NCBI GenBank assembly: GCA_900772685.1
Contig: CAAGRP010000197.1
Location: forward strand, 1 to 9,422
Reading direction: 5' to 3'
Length of the DNA: 9,422 bases
DNA from: Lachnospiraceae bacterium
GTDB taxonomy: Bacteria; Bacillota; Clostridia; Lachnospirales; Lachnospiraceae
Made by a program: the position numbers and the translations under genes. Position 1 is the stretch's first letter, and each line of letters starts with the position of its first letter. Below, one piece after another: positions 1 to 6,681 of this stretch. The notes under the pieces are model-generated. The model was given only the letters and a program-made list of their open reading frames with translations, was not told where the DNA came from and made no database searches.

Positions 1-89
1 ATAGATACCGATACTCAAATTTTCGTGTGCAGGGTTGTTGATTCGCAGTATGCCGTTTTGGACAGAGATGTCTGCCAAGTTGGTAGGTG

Positions 90-1076
90 TCAGATGCCTC
101 TTATAAGTGTAGCGATATCATCCCCGGTGACTCCGTTTATATAGAAGCCTATATTGAGTTCATTTAACTTTTCGGAAAGAGAATCATCGATCTTTGCTCC
201 GACGAGAGCACTTTCAAGGATTGAAATATCGCCGTTTCCGAAGAAATCGCCGCGGAAGGTGATTTCTTTTATCTCGCCGTTTTCGATAGACATATAAGCC
301 GTGATAAGCCCTGATGGGAATTTGTTTTCGGCAACGGTTGTATATTTTGGTGCACGTCCGTATATCCATTCCCATGTGGAATACTTTTCTTTAGCCAGCT
401 TCTCTATTTCCTTGATATCATTTTCTGAAAGAACATATTCCTTTGCTGTTTGAAGTTCCATATAATGTGATGCAAGCGCTGACTTGAATTCATCCATTGA
501 TATCGGAGCGGCTGCGTTGGCATTTATAGTCGTCACTCTGCTTCTTACGGATTTGACACTTTTGGATTCGAATTTCTGCGGCTTTACTTTAAGTGCCTGT
601 GATACATCGGCAATATTGGAATCGAGCATTATACAGCCGTGATGCAGTAACCTTCCGTGCTTTATATATTGAGAGCAGCCGGAAAACTTTTTGCCGTCTA
701 TTGTGACATCGTTTCGTCCGGTGCATTCCGCATGTATGGAAAAATCATTAAGCGCTTCGATAAGAGGAGCGTTAAAGAGTGAAAAATCAAAATCCTGTGA
801 ATCTTTTTGATCGGTTATAAATGTGAAATTGAGATTTCCGGAATCGTGATAAACCGCGCCGCCTCCGGAGAGTCTTCTGGCAACCTTTATATCGTGTTCC
901 TTTACATAGTCCGTGTTTATTTCCTCGAGTGCATTCTGGAATTTTCCGATAACTATAGTATTGAAGTTCTGCCAAAGCATAAAATATGAATCGAATCTGT
1001 CTGCGTGCTCAAAGATATATTCCTCAAGTGCAAGATTGAGATAAGGGTCTGTAAACGGAGAGTCTATATATTTCAT
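90..1076 (-). CDS. lplA: Lipoate-protein ligase A (328 aa)
   Basis: Cytoplasmic enzyme that activates lipoate with ATP and transfers it to a lysine of lipoyl domains (GcvH, E2 subunits). The N-terminal catalytic domain holds the family signature RRLSGGGAVYHDSGNLNF (residues 67-84) and the lysine motif DGKKFSG (127-133), where K130 matches the lipoyl-AMP-binding lysine. The C-terminal accessory domain is recognisable from W-E-W-I-Y-G-R-A-P-K at 235-244 to the end, so this is a full-length two-domain ligase that should act without a separate partner. The ATG at 1076 is chosen because AAAGGA lies just upstream and the family N-terminus reads MKYIDS..TDPYLNLALEE. An in-frame start at 1133 would overlap the end of rpoN by 35 nt and adds a non-conserved stretch. 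Only 22 nt separate it from rpoN, so co-transcription is likely. Family assignment is secure; natural substrate (lipoate or octanoate) is not shown. Confidence 0.93.
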   Translation of the reverse strand: MKYIDSPFTDPYLNLALEEYIFEHADRFDSYFMLWQNFNTIVIGKFQNALEEINTDYVKEHDIKVARRLSGGGAVYHDSGNLNFTFITDQKDSQDFDFSLFNAPLIEALNDFSIHAECTGRNDVTIDGKKFSGCSQYIKHGRLLHHGCIMLDSNIADVSQALKVKPQKFESKSVKSVRSRVTTINANAAAPISMDEFKSALASHYMELQTAKEYVLSENDIKEIEKLAKEKYSTWEWIYGRAPKYTTVAENKFPSGLITAYMSIENGEIKEITFRGDFFGNGDISILESALVGAKIDDSLSEKLNELNIGFYINGVTGDDIATLIRGI

Positions 1077-1098
1077 TTCTTTTCCTTTCGATAAGCAT

Positions 1099-2466
1099 TT
1101 ATTTTTTTCTTCCTGATTTATCGGGAATACCAAGCTCGGTTCGGTATTTGTTTACGGTTCGCCTGGAAATATGAATGTCATAATCCTTTAATTTCTCACT
1201 TATAAGCTGATCGCTGTATGGCTTCCGGGGATCCTCGGAGTCGATGATCTCCTGAAGCTTCGCCTTTACATTGTCGGTTGTGGTTTCCTTTTGCGTAACG
1301 CTTGATCTGCTTGCCACGGATGTAAGGAAAAAGTTTAACGGAAAAACACCGTAAGAGCATTGCAAGTATTTTCCGCTCATACACCGGCTTATTGTTGATT
1401 CTGACAGATCAAGGGCATTTGCAACATCGGCTAACTGCATCGGGATCTTATGGCCGGGACCGTATATGAAAAAGTTTTCCTGCAGCTCTACCAAGGAGTG
1501 AACAACTCGTGATAGAGTAGAGGCTCTGTTTGCTATGCAGCTTTTTACCCATTCAGCCTGTTGGATCTTATCTTGAAGATACTTCTTAGTCTCTTTATCT
1601 TCGGTCTGTGTATAAAGATTCTGATAGTAAGAATTCACATTGAAGCGAGGATATTGGTATTCATTTACAAGGATCTCAAAATGATCGTCTAACTTAACTA
1701 CAACAGCATCCGGAGTGATATAGCGAAGCTGCTCGCGGTTATCAAAAGAACTGCCGGGCTTGGGATTAAGAGAACGGATCGTTTCACATGCACGATTGAT
1801 CTCGTCAATATCGACGTTTAGTTTCCTTGAAATAATATTCTGGTGGCTTTTGGCGATATCCTCCAAATAACCGGTAACAAGGGTCACGGTCAGATCATCA
1901 TCTTTCTCGAGACGTCTTAGCTGTAAAAGCAGGCATTCTTTTAAGTCTCTTGCACCGACTCCGGCAGGATCAAGCTTCTGTATCTCATCAAGAAGCCTGC
2001 AAACAGTATCCTCTGAACAATTGAAATGTGAAGCAATATCCGAAACAGAGTCGGTAAAGTAGCCGCGTGAATCAAGGGATTCAACTAAATATTCAATTAT
2101 AGAAAACTCGGTGTCTGAAAGATCGTTAAGTATGAGCTGAGACATTAGATATTCAGATAGAAGTTCTCCGGACTCCAAACCGGAATTCGGATCGGCACAA
2201 TAATCCTGAGCTGAACGGTCGGACTGGTAATATACTTTGTTTTGATAGTCGGTAGATTCAAGCCATTCGAGCTTTCTGTAAAGATTGTCGCGTGAGTCAT
2301 CACTTCCTTTTTCTGCTTCGGAAACCAGATCGACCACCGGGTTCTCTATCGAAAGATTTTCGATATATGCTTCTAATTCAGCTGCATTCATCTGAAGAAT
2401 CCCCATAGACTGAAACATTTGGGCATTTAAAGTCTGCTGCTGAACATTTTCGACACGTAAATCCAT
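1099..2466 (-). CDS. rpoN: RNA polymerase sigma-54 factor (455 aa)
   Basis: Sigma factor that directs RNA polymerase to -24/-12 promoters and needs an AAA+ activator to open DNA. Region I is the Gln/Leu-rich start with QQQTLNAQMFQSMGILQM (9-26) and an acidic stretch near 45-60. The core-binding domain contains the conserved LDPAGVGARDLKECLLLQL (165-183) and LNPKPGSSF (233-241). The DNA-binding part has IANRASTLSRVVHSL (311-325), a helix-turn-helix near 343-365 that reads the -12 element, and the RpoN box ISRRTVNKYR (433-442) that reads -24. Length is between B. subtilis SigL and E. coli RpoN, so it is complete. ATG at 2466 has GGAGG five bases upstream. No enhancer-binding activator and no recognisable -24/-12 promoter is present in the window, so its regulon is not visible here. 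In B. subtilis the name would be sigL. Confidence 0.96.
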   Translation of the reverse strand: MDLRVENVQQQTLNAQMFQSMGILQMNAAELEAYIENLSIENPVVDLVSEAEKGSDDSRDNLYRKLEWLESTDYQNKVYYQSDRSAQDYCADPNSGLESGELLSEYLMSQLILNDLSDTEFSIIEYLVESLDSRGYFTDSVSDIASHFNCSEDTVCRLLDEIQKLDPAGVGARDLKECLLLQLRRLEKDDDLTVTLVTGYLEDIAKSHQNIISRKLNVDIDEINRACETIRSLNPKPGSSFDNREQLRYITPDAVVVKLDDHFEILVNEYQYPRFNVNSYYQNLYTQTEDKETKKYLQDKIQQAEWVKSCIANRASTLSRVVHSLVELQENFFIYGPGHKIPMQLADVANALDLSESTISRCMSGKYLQCSYGVFPLNFFLTSVASRSSVTQKETTTDNVKAKLQEIIDSEDPRKPYSDQLISEKLKDYDIHISRRTVNKYRTELGIPDKSGRKK

Positions 2467-2486
2467 TTTAACCTCCGATATATGAT

Positions 2487-2508
2487 TAAGCTCAGATCAA
2501 AGAGCTTA
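2487..2508. repeat. Inverted repeat in the rpoN 5' leader
   Basis: TAAGCTC (2487-2493) and GAGCTTA (2502-2508) are perfect 7-base arms around an 8-base centre. They lie between the candidate rpoN promoter and its ribosome binding site. They could form an mRNA hairpin in the rpoN leader or act as an operator. There is no T-run, so it is not a terminator. Confidence 0.5.
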
Positions 2509-2522
2509 TTGATGTCACTGTT

Positions 2523-2551
2523 ATTTTATATAAAAAATCAAAAAAATACAA
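2523..2551 (-). promoter_or_regulatory. Candidate sigma-A promoter for rpoN-lplA
   Basis: Read on the minus strand, TTGTAT (2551-2546) and TAAAAT (2528-2523) are separated by 17 bases, about 57 bases upstream of the rpoN ATG. The region is very A/T-rich, so chance matches are easy; it is the best-spaced pair I could find. Confidence 0.35.
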
Positions 2552-2564
2552 TGAAAACACGGCA

Positions 2565-2570
2565 TATAAT
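2565..2570 (+). promoter_or_regulatory. Possible -10 element for the mgtC pair
   Basis: A perfect TATAAT lies 114 bases before the first mgtC start. No good -35 lies 16-18 bases upstream (A-rich sequence only). A weaker alternative is TTGCTT (2600-2605) with GATATT (2623-2628), 17-base spacing. The divergent rpoN-mgtC region must hold a promoter, but I cannot place it firmly. Confidence 0.25.
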
Positions 2571-2683
2571 GCGGCTTTTTTATAAAAATGGCATAGGAAT
2601 TGCTTCGAGAACTTTTTTGTAGGATATTTCGTAATGATAGTGTAAAATATGAATTAACGCAGGAAATGAAAGGAGGCTTTGCA

Positions 2684-3406
2684 GTGGATATATTGGCATA
2701 TTTAAGAGAACTGAATTTTGCATCGCTGCTTTTGCGGCTTCTTCTTGCGATGCTTTGCGGAGGGATACTTGGTGCAGACAGGATAAGGAAGCATCGTCCC
2801 GCAGGGTTTCGTACCTATATAATAGTAAGTATGGGTGCGGCACTTACGATGCTGCTAAGTCAGTATCTTTTTCAGATGACATCAGGGACATGGGCGGATA
2901 TTGCGAAGAGCGTAGGGATCAGGACGGATGTTTCAAGGCTCGGAGCCCAGGTCATAAACGGAATAGGCTTTCTCGGTGCGGGAACGATAATGATAACCGG
3001 CAGGAAGCATGTAAAGGGAATAACAACAGCAGCGGGACTGTTTGCCGCAGCATGCATCGGTCTTGCGATAGGAGCGGGCTTTTATGAATGTGCTCTTTTA
3101 GCTTTCCCGATGATCATCATATCAATGGGGGTGCTTCCGCAGGTCGATATTGCAATAAGAGAAAGATCGAGAAATATGGATGTTTATATAGAGATAGACA
3201 GCCTTGATAACTTAGGTGAGCTCCTTGCAACGATAAAAGGCGAGGTTGCCGGAATAAATGATGTGGATATTGAACGAAATGAAAAGTATAATCCGATAAA
3301 CCCTGCGGCCGTATTATCGCTCAGGCTTAATAAGAGGCAGCCGCATACGCAGGTGCTTTCGGTGCTGGCTGCACAGGATTATGTTTTTTATGTTGAAGAG
3401 ATATAA
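2684..3406 (+). CDS. MgtC/SapB family membrane protein, first copy (240 aa)
   Basis: Integral membrane protein of the MgtC family, linked in other bacteria to growth under low magnesium, ATP synthase control and survival in hosts. GTG at 2684 is chosen because AGGAGG (2671-2676) sits seven bases before it; an ATG at 2600 would add 28 non-conserved residues. The N-terminal membrane domain has hydrophobic segments near 12-30, 43-62, 88-106, 113-133 and 136-152, with family motifs HRPAGFRT (37-44), RLGAQVINGIGFLGAG (85-100) and KGITTAAGLF (111-120). The cytoplasmic tail (about 163-240) looks like the ACT-like C-terminal domain of longer MgtC proteins. It has an insert of roughly ten residues near 66-83 compared with the second copy. 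It is followed after 17 nt by a paralogue, so the two are probably co-transcribed. The transported or sensed molecule is not shown by the sequence. Confidence 0.88.
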   Translation: MDILAYLRELNFASLLLRLLLAMLCGGILGADRIRKHRPAGFRTYIIVSMGAALTMLLSQYLFQMTSGTWADIAKSVGIRTDVSRLGAQVINGIGFLGAGTIMITGRKHVKGITTAAGLFAAACIGLAIGAGFYECALLAFPMIIISMGVLPQVDIAIRERSRNMDVYIEIDSLDNLGELLATIKGEVAGINDVDIERNEKYNPINPAAVLSLRLNKRQPHTQVLSVLAAQDYVFYVEEI

Positions 3407-3423
3407 CGGGAGGAGTGAGGGAA

Positions 3424-4116
3424 ATGCTGTCTGTATTCGACGGACTCAGAGGAGTTACAATGCTTTCGGTTTTCGCAAAGCTCCTTATCGCGTTGTTGTG
3501 CGGAGGAGCCATAGGACTCGAAAGGTCTTATAAAAGAAGACCTGCCGGCTTCAGGACGCATATACTTGTATGCCTTGCGGCTTCCGTTACCATGCTTACG
3601 AGTGAGTATCTTTATATCGTCATGAATTACTATACCGACATGGCAAGACTTGGAGCACAGGTCATAGCAGGTATGGGATTTATCGGAGCCGGAACCATCA
3701 TCGTAACAAGAAGGAGCAGGGTTAAGGGACTTACCACGGCAGCGGGATTGTGGGGAGCAGCCATAGTGGGACTTGCCATAGGGGCGGGTTTTATTGAAGG
3801 AGGTATACTTGCGACTCTTTTGATAATAGTTGCGGAGGTTCTGTTTTCGGGAGTTGAGGATTGGATGATGCATTCTGCACCTGAAATAAATCTGTATGTT
3901 GAATATACGGATAAGGCTTGCCTTGAGGAAATGTTAAGGCTTATAAGGGATAAAAACATAGCGATATTAAATCTTCAGATAACAAGGTCCTTCGGAAGTG
4001 AAAAACATTATGCATGTGCTATTTTCTCCCTGAGATTAAACAGACGTCATCGTGCCGAAGAGGTGATAGCGGATCTGTCCGCAATAAAGAATGTAAACAT
4101 GGTATATGAATTGTAA
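3424..4116 (+). CDS. MgtC/SapB family membrane protein, second copy (230 aa)
   Basis: Paralogue of the preceding gene with the same plan: membrane domain with RRPAGFRTHILVCLAA (38-53), RLGAQVIAGMGFIGAG (75-90) and KGLTTAAGLWGAAIVGLAIG (101-120), then a soluble ACT-like tail (about 154-230). ATG at 3424 is preferred because it gives the same distance to the conserved LLCGG motif as the start of copy one, with GGGAGGAG at 3408-3415 upstream. Two other in-frame starts are possible: GTG at 3415, and ATG at 3460, which has its own AGAGGAG at 3448-3454. The copies are clearly diverged, so this is an old duplication. No terminator is visible after the stop, so transcription may run into the mgtE leader. 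Possibly the two proteins form a hetero-oligomer, but nothing in the sequence proves this. Confidence 0.87.
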   Translation: MLSVFDGLRGVTMLSVFAKLLIALLCGGAIGLERSYKRRPAGFRTHILVCLAASVTMLTSEYLYIVMNYYTDMARLGAQVIAGMGFIGAGTIIVTRRSRVKGLTTAAGLWGAAIVGLAIGAGFIEGGILATLLIIVAEVLFSGVEDWMMHSAPEINLYVEYTDKACLEEMLRLIRDKNIAILNLQITRSFGSEKHYACAIFSLRLNRRHRAEEVIADLSAIKNVNMVYEL

Positions 4117-4154
4117 GATGCATATATAGAACGTCTAAAAACTCATATGTATAG

Positions 4155-4182
4155 TTGACTAATCAGTTTTAAGCGTTATAAT
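4155..4182 (+). promoter_or_regulatory. Strong sigma-A promoter of the mgtE leader
   Basis: TTGACT (4155-4160) and a perfect TATAAT (4177-4182) are 16 bases apart. Predicted start of transcription is near 4189, about 25 bases before the small ORF and 260 bases before mgtE. It is one of the two best promoter matches in the window. Confidence 0.72.
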
Positions 4183-4214
4183 CAAAAAGGATAAAAAAAC
4201 AGGAGGTGAATTTC

Positions 4215-4301
4215 ATGGACAGTTGCGACAGTACCGGTCGAAGTTGCCGATGCGGAAGTGAAAAAGGAATCAAAGAGCAGTTGTCTGTGATGCACCGATA
4301 A
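4215..4301 (+). CDS. Small Cys-rich leader peptide (28 aa), candidate uORF of mgtE
   Basis: A 28-codon ORF opens at ATG 4215 behind AGGAGGTGAA (4201-4210), one of the best ribosome binding sites in the window, and directly downstream of a strong promoter. The peptide begins MDSCDSTGRSCRCGSEKG and ends ..SVMHR. It has three Cys at 4, 11 and 13, is basic in its second half, and has no signal peptide or membrane segment. I do not recognise a family. Its stop codon lies inside the 3' arm of a 10-bp hairpin, and a terminator-like hairpin begins 27 bases later, so the act of translation may matter more than the product. It could instead be a stand-alone small protein gene with its own terminator. 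Calling it coding rests on the promoter and ribosome binding site, not on homology. Confidence 0.55.
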   Translation: MDSCDSTGRSCRCGSEKGIKEQLSVMHR

Positions 4302-4306
4302 CTGCT
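4276..4306 (+). promoter_or_regulatory. Leader hairpin overlapping the small-ORF stop codon
   Basis: AGCAGTTGTC (4276-4285) pairs with GATAACTGCT (4297-4306) over 10 bp with one G-U pair and an 11-base loop. The TAA at 4299-4301 lies in the 3' arm. A competing pairing of TGATG (4288-4292) with CATCA (4308-4312) would exclude this stem. A ribosome at the stop codon would melt the stem. Confidence 0.5.
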
Positions 4307-4328
4307 TCATCATAAACCTTTTTTTACA

Positions 4329-4397
4329 CCGCTCGAAAACCGTAATGAAAATGCCGGGAAACGCATATTCTGGGTTTCAGAGCGGCTTTTATTTTTT
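4329..4397 (+). terminator. Terminator-like hairpin before mgtE (possible attenuator)
   Basis: CCGCTC (4329-4334) pairs with GAGCGG (4380-4385); GAAA/TTTC extends it past a bulged A. An inner stem, GAAAATGC (4347-4354) with GCATATTC (4363-4370), has a single A-A mismatch. The 3' arm is followed by CTTTTATTTTTT. This matches an intrinsic terminator with a long stem. It stands between the leader promoter and mgtE, and I see no promoter between it and mgtE, so read-through must be allowed under some condition. I could not find a convincing anti-terminator arm by eye. Confidence 0.62.
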
Positions 4398-4448
4398 AAA
4401 AGTCGTAATGAGCCTTATCAAAAATTATTTGAATGAGGAGGCAATACG

Positions 4449-5843
4449 GTGGAAAAGGAAATTTTAAAAGAACCGAATTATGTGGAGGAGCTGCTCTCCA
4501 TAATAAGGAGTGAACTCTCTAATGAAGAGATAAAAGACAGGATATCCGATTATCATGAAAATGATATTGCGGATGCATGGCAGCAGCTTACTCCGGAGGA
4601 AAGAAAAAGACTATATACAATATTAGGACCGGAGCATGTATCGGAGATCTTCACATATATTGAGGATGTAGAGGATTATCTTAGGGAGCTCGAGCTTGAA
4701 AGAGCTGCAGAGGTCATTTCCCACATGGACTCTGACGATGCTGTTGATGTTCTTGAGGAGATGGATGAAGAGACTCAGGAAAAGCTCGTCAATATGATGG
4801 ATGATGAGTCCAGCAGGGACATCCAGCTTATCCAGTCCTATGAGGATGATGAGATCGGAAGCAAGATAACTACAAACTATGTAGTTATCAAATATAACGT
4901 GACGATCAGACAGGCCATGCGTGAGCTTGTAAGGCAGGCAGGAGAAAACGATAATATCTCTACGATATATGTCGTTGATGATGACGATAAGTTCTACGGA
5001 GCTCTTGACCTTAAGGATCTCATAATTGCAAGGGATTATCAGAAATTTGAGGATCTTGTTACAACATCCTATCCTTATGTAATGGATCACGAAAAGATCA
5101 GTGACTGTATCGAAAGGATAAAGGATTACGCCGAAGATTCCATCCCTGTTCTTTCTGAGGACATGCACATCGTGGGAATCATAACGGCTCAGGATATCGT
5201 CGAGGTAGTAGACGATGAGATGGGTGACGATTATGCAAAGCTGGCAGGTCTTACCGCAGAGGAGGACCTCAACGAGACGAACAGACAGAGTATGAAAAAA
5301 CGTCTGCCGTGGCTTATAATACTGCTCTTTCTCGGAATGGCAGTTTCGTCGGTCATCGGAATGTTTGATTCGATCGTGGCGGTGATCCCGGTTATCATAT
5401 GCTTCCAGTCGCTTATACTTGATATGTCGGGTAATGTCGGAACACAGTCGCTTGCCGTTACGATAAGGGTGCTTATAGATGAGAACCTTACAGGTGCGAA
5501 AAAGAGACATCTTGTATTTAAAGAAATGAGAGTCGGATTTTTAAACGGACTTATATTAGGTGTTATAGCCTTCGGATTTGTCGGTATCTACACTATGGTC
5601 CTTAAACAGTATCCGGCAAGTCATGCCTTTATAATATCGGGCTGTGTTGCAATAGCGCTTATAGTGGCAATGACGATATCGAGCATGGTAGGAACAGTCA
5701 TACCGATGTTATTCCATTCGATAAAGGTGGATCCTGCAGTGGCTTCGGGACCGCTCATCACTACGGTAAACGATTTTGTTGCGGTCGTAACCTACTATGG
5801 TCTTGCATGGCTGCTGCTGATAGATGTACTGCATATGTATTAA
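4449..5843 (+). CDS. mgtE: Magnesium transporter MgtE (464 aa)
   Basis: Membrane Mg2+ channel/transporter, gated by intracellular Mg2+ and expected to work as a dimer. Order: an acidic N-domain (about 5-130) with repeated helical units such as LELERAAEVISHMDSDDAVD (81-100); two CBS domains (about 135-200 and 203-258), including GALDLKDLI (184-192) and VGIITAQDIV (242-251); a linker helix; and a membrane domain (about 286-464) with five predicted helices. The pore-region motifs are LDMSGNVGTQSLAVTIR (324-340) and DPAVASGPLITTVNDFVAV (428-446); D442 matches the conserved pore aspartate. Length is normal. GTG start at 4449 follows GAGGAGG (4435-4441) by seven bases. It lies after an unusual leader with a small ORF and terminator, and downstream of two mgtC genes, which supports a magnesium role. 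A bidirectional terminator follows. Confidence 0.95.
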   Translation: MEKEILKEPNYVEELLSIIRSELSNEEIKDRISDYHENDIADAWQQLTPEERKRLYTILGPEHVSEIFTYIEDVEDYLRELELERAAEVISHMDSDDAVDVLEEMDEETQEKLVNMMDDESSRDIQLIQSYEDDEIGSKITTNYVVIKYNVTIRQAMRELVRQAGENDNISTIYVVDDDDKFYGALDLKDLIIARDYQKFEDLVTTSYPYVMDHEKISDCIERIKDYAEDSIPVLSEDMHIVGIITAQDIVEVVDDEMGDDYAKLAGLTAEEDLNETNRQSMKKRLPWLIILLFLGMAVSSVIGMFDSIVAVIPVIICFQSLILDMSGNVGTQSLAVTIRVLIDENLTGAKKRHLVFKEMRVGFLNGLILGVIAFGFVGIYTMVLKQYPASHAFIISGCVAIALIVAMTISSMVGTVIPMLFHSIKVDPAVASGPLITTVNDFVAVVTYYGLAWLLLIDVLHMY

Positions 5844-5858
5844 ATACGGATAAATAAA

Positions 5859-5913
5859 AAGAAGCATACTTCCAAAAGGGATAGTTCCCTAAAGGAAATA
5901 TGCTTCTTATTTT
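5859..5913. terminator. Bidirectional intrinsic terminator
   Basis: AAGAAGCATA (5859-5868) pairs perfectly with TATGCTTCTT (5899-5908). Inside, TTCC/GGAA and AGGGA/TCCCT extend the hairpin after a single mismatch and a bulge. ATTTT follows on the plus strand and a longer T-rich tract (complement of 5849-5858) on the minus strand. It sits between the convergent mgtE and LOG genes and can end both. Confidence 0.88.
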
Positions 5914-5935
5914 AACTGTCTGCTTATGTTTGGCT

Positions 5936-6529
5936 TTAGTGTGTGTTGTGTGCGCTTACATGCTTCATCCGTGTTATCTCGACCGCTTTGGCATGATAAT
6001 TTTCTATATATGACAGCATATCTCTGCGGTCATCAAAGAATCTGTATATCTCATGGCAGCTTTCGGTCATAAATTTCTGGGCTATGGCCTTTTCAAGTGC
6101 GAGGTTTATCTCGTCGTAATATCCGTTGATGTTGTAAACGACGATGGCTTTATTGTGCCTTCCGAGCTGCTTAAGTGTGAGTATCTCAAAGAACTCATCA
6201 AATGTGCCTATGCCGCCAGGCATGATTATGAATGCATCCGATCTGTTTTCGAGGGTCTGCTTGCGCTCCCGCATATCATCGGTCTTTATGAGCTCCGTGC
6301 AGTGATCGAACAGATTGCCTCCGAGATCTAAAAAGGAAGGGACGATACCGACGATATTTCCGTGGTGCTTTGCCGCACCCCTTGCCGCAGCCCCCATAAC
6401 TCCTTCGCCGCCGGCACCGTATATAAGGGTATGGCCGCCAAGGGCAATATCCTCTCCGAGTGCCTCGGATTCATCTAAAAATGCTTTGTCTATAAGGTCG
6501 CTCGATGAGCCGTAAATACAGATATTCAT
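5936..6529 (-). CDS. LOG family nucleotide-processing protein (197 aa)
   Basis: Rossmann-fold protein of the LOG/TIGR00730 family. Characterised members are cytokinin-riboside 5'-monophosphate phosphoribohydrolases that split a nucleotide into a free base and ribose 5-phosphate; many bacterial members have unproven substrates and were once labelled lysine decarboxylase. Motifs: N-terminal beta strand and loop CIYGSSS (4-10), glycine-rich YGAGGEGVMG (37-46), MRERK (86-90) and PGGIGTFDEFFE (104-115), the last being the catalytic signature. The usual YGGG is YGAG here, a tolerated variant. Length is typical. ATG at 6529 has AGAGGA seven bases upstream. It is alone on the minus strand, convergent with mgtE and divergent from tig; no functional link with either is apparent. 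The family call is firm, the exact reaction is not. Confidence 0.85.
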   Translation of the reverse strand: MNICIYGSSSDLIDKAFLDESEALGEDIALGGHTLIYGAGGEGVMGAAARGAAKHHGNIVGIVPSFLDLGGNLFDHCTELIKTDDMRERKQTLENRSDAFIIMPGGIGTFDEFFEILTLKQLGRHNKAIVVYNINGYYDEINLALEKAIAQKFMTESCHEIYRFFDDRRDMLSYIENYHAKAVEITRMKHVSAHNTH

Positions 6530-6608
6530 GGTATTCCTCTTGTTTGAAATTTCTAAATGATAATACTGAAAAACAATCTATAATATGCTTTGATCAAATT
6601 AAGATATC

Positions 6609-6632
6609 GCACGGGAAAAGCAAGGCTCGTGC
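6609..6632. repeat. Imperfect inverted repeat between LOG gene and tig
   Basis: GCACGGG (6609-6615) can pair with CTCGTGC (6626-6632) with one G-U pair and a 10-base loop. No T-run follows on either strand, so a terminator is unlikely. Function unknown. Confidence 0.35.
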
Positions 6633-6635
6633 CAT

Positions 6636-6680
6636 TAAAATATAGCATACGCCGCAAGCCTTAGCAAACAGTATATTTTA
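6636..6680. repeat. Inverted repeat abutting the tig -35 box
   Basis: TAAAATATA (6636-6644) and TATATTTTA (6672-6680) are perfect 9-base inverted arms separated by 27 bases. The right arm ends one base before the tig -35 box. It may be a regulator site or A/T-rich upstream element. The arms are low-complexity, so chance is possible. Confidence 0.4.
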
Positions 6681-6681
6681 C

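Noticed and set aside
1..89. Partial minus-strand coding frame at the left edge
   Set aside because: One minus-strand frame is open to the window edge (e.g. ..ISVQNGILRINNPA..), but it has no ATG and no ribosome binding site, with only a TTG at 78-76. One plus-strand frame is also open but would overlap lplA by about 60 bases. Neither is supportable.
2600..2683. Upstream ATG at 2600 for the first mgtC
   Set aside because: The added 28 residues are not MgtC-like, and the strong AGGAGG lies inside them, placed for the GTG at 2684.
4276..4325. Hairpin 4276-4306 plus T7 at 4319-4325 as an intrinsic terminator
   Set aside because: The T-run starts 12 bases after the stem, too far for an intrinsic terminator.
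4189..4328. M-box (ykoK) or another known Mg2+ riboswitch in the mgtE leader
   Set aside because: I compared it from memory with the M-box core and found no convincing match to its conserved loops. A covariance-model search (Rfam RF00380) would decide; a significant hit would overturn this.
4623..5510. Long minus-strand open frame opposite mgtE
   Set aside because: It is antisense to the clearly coding MgtE, its product is low-complexity and matches no family, and it has no ribosome binding site of note.
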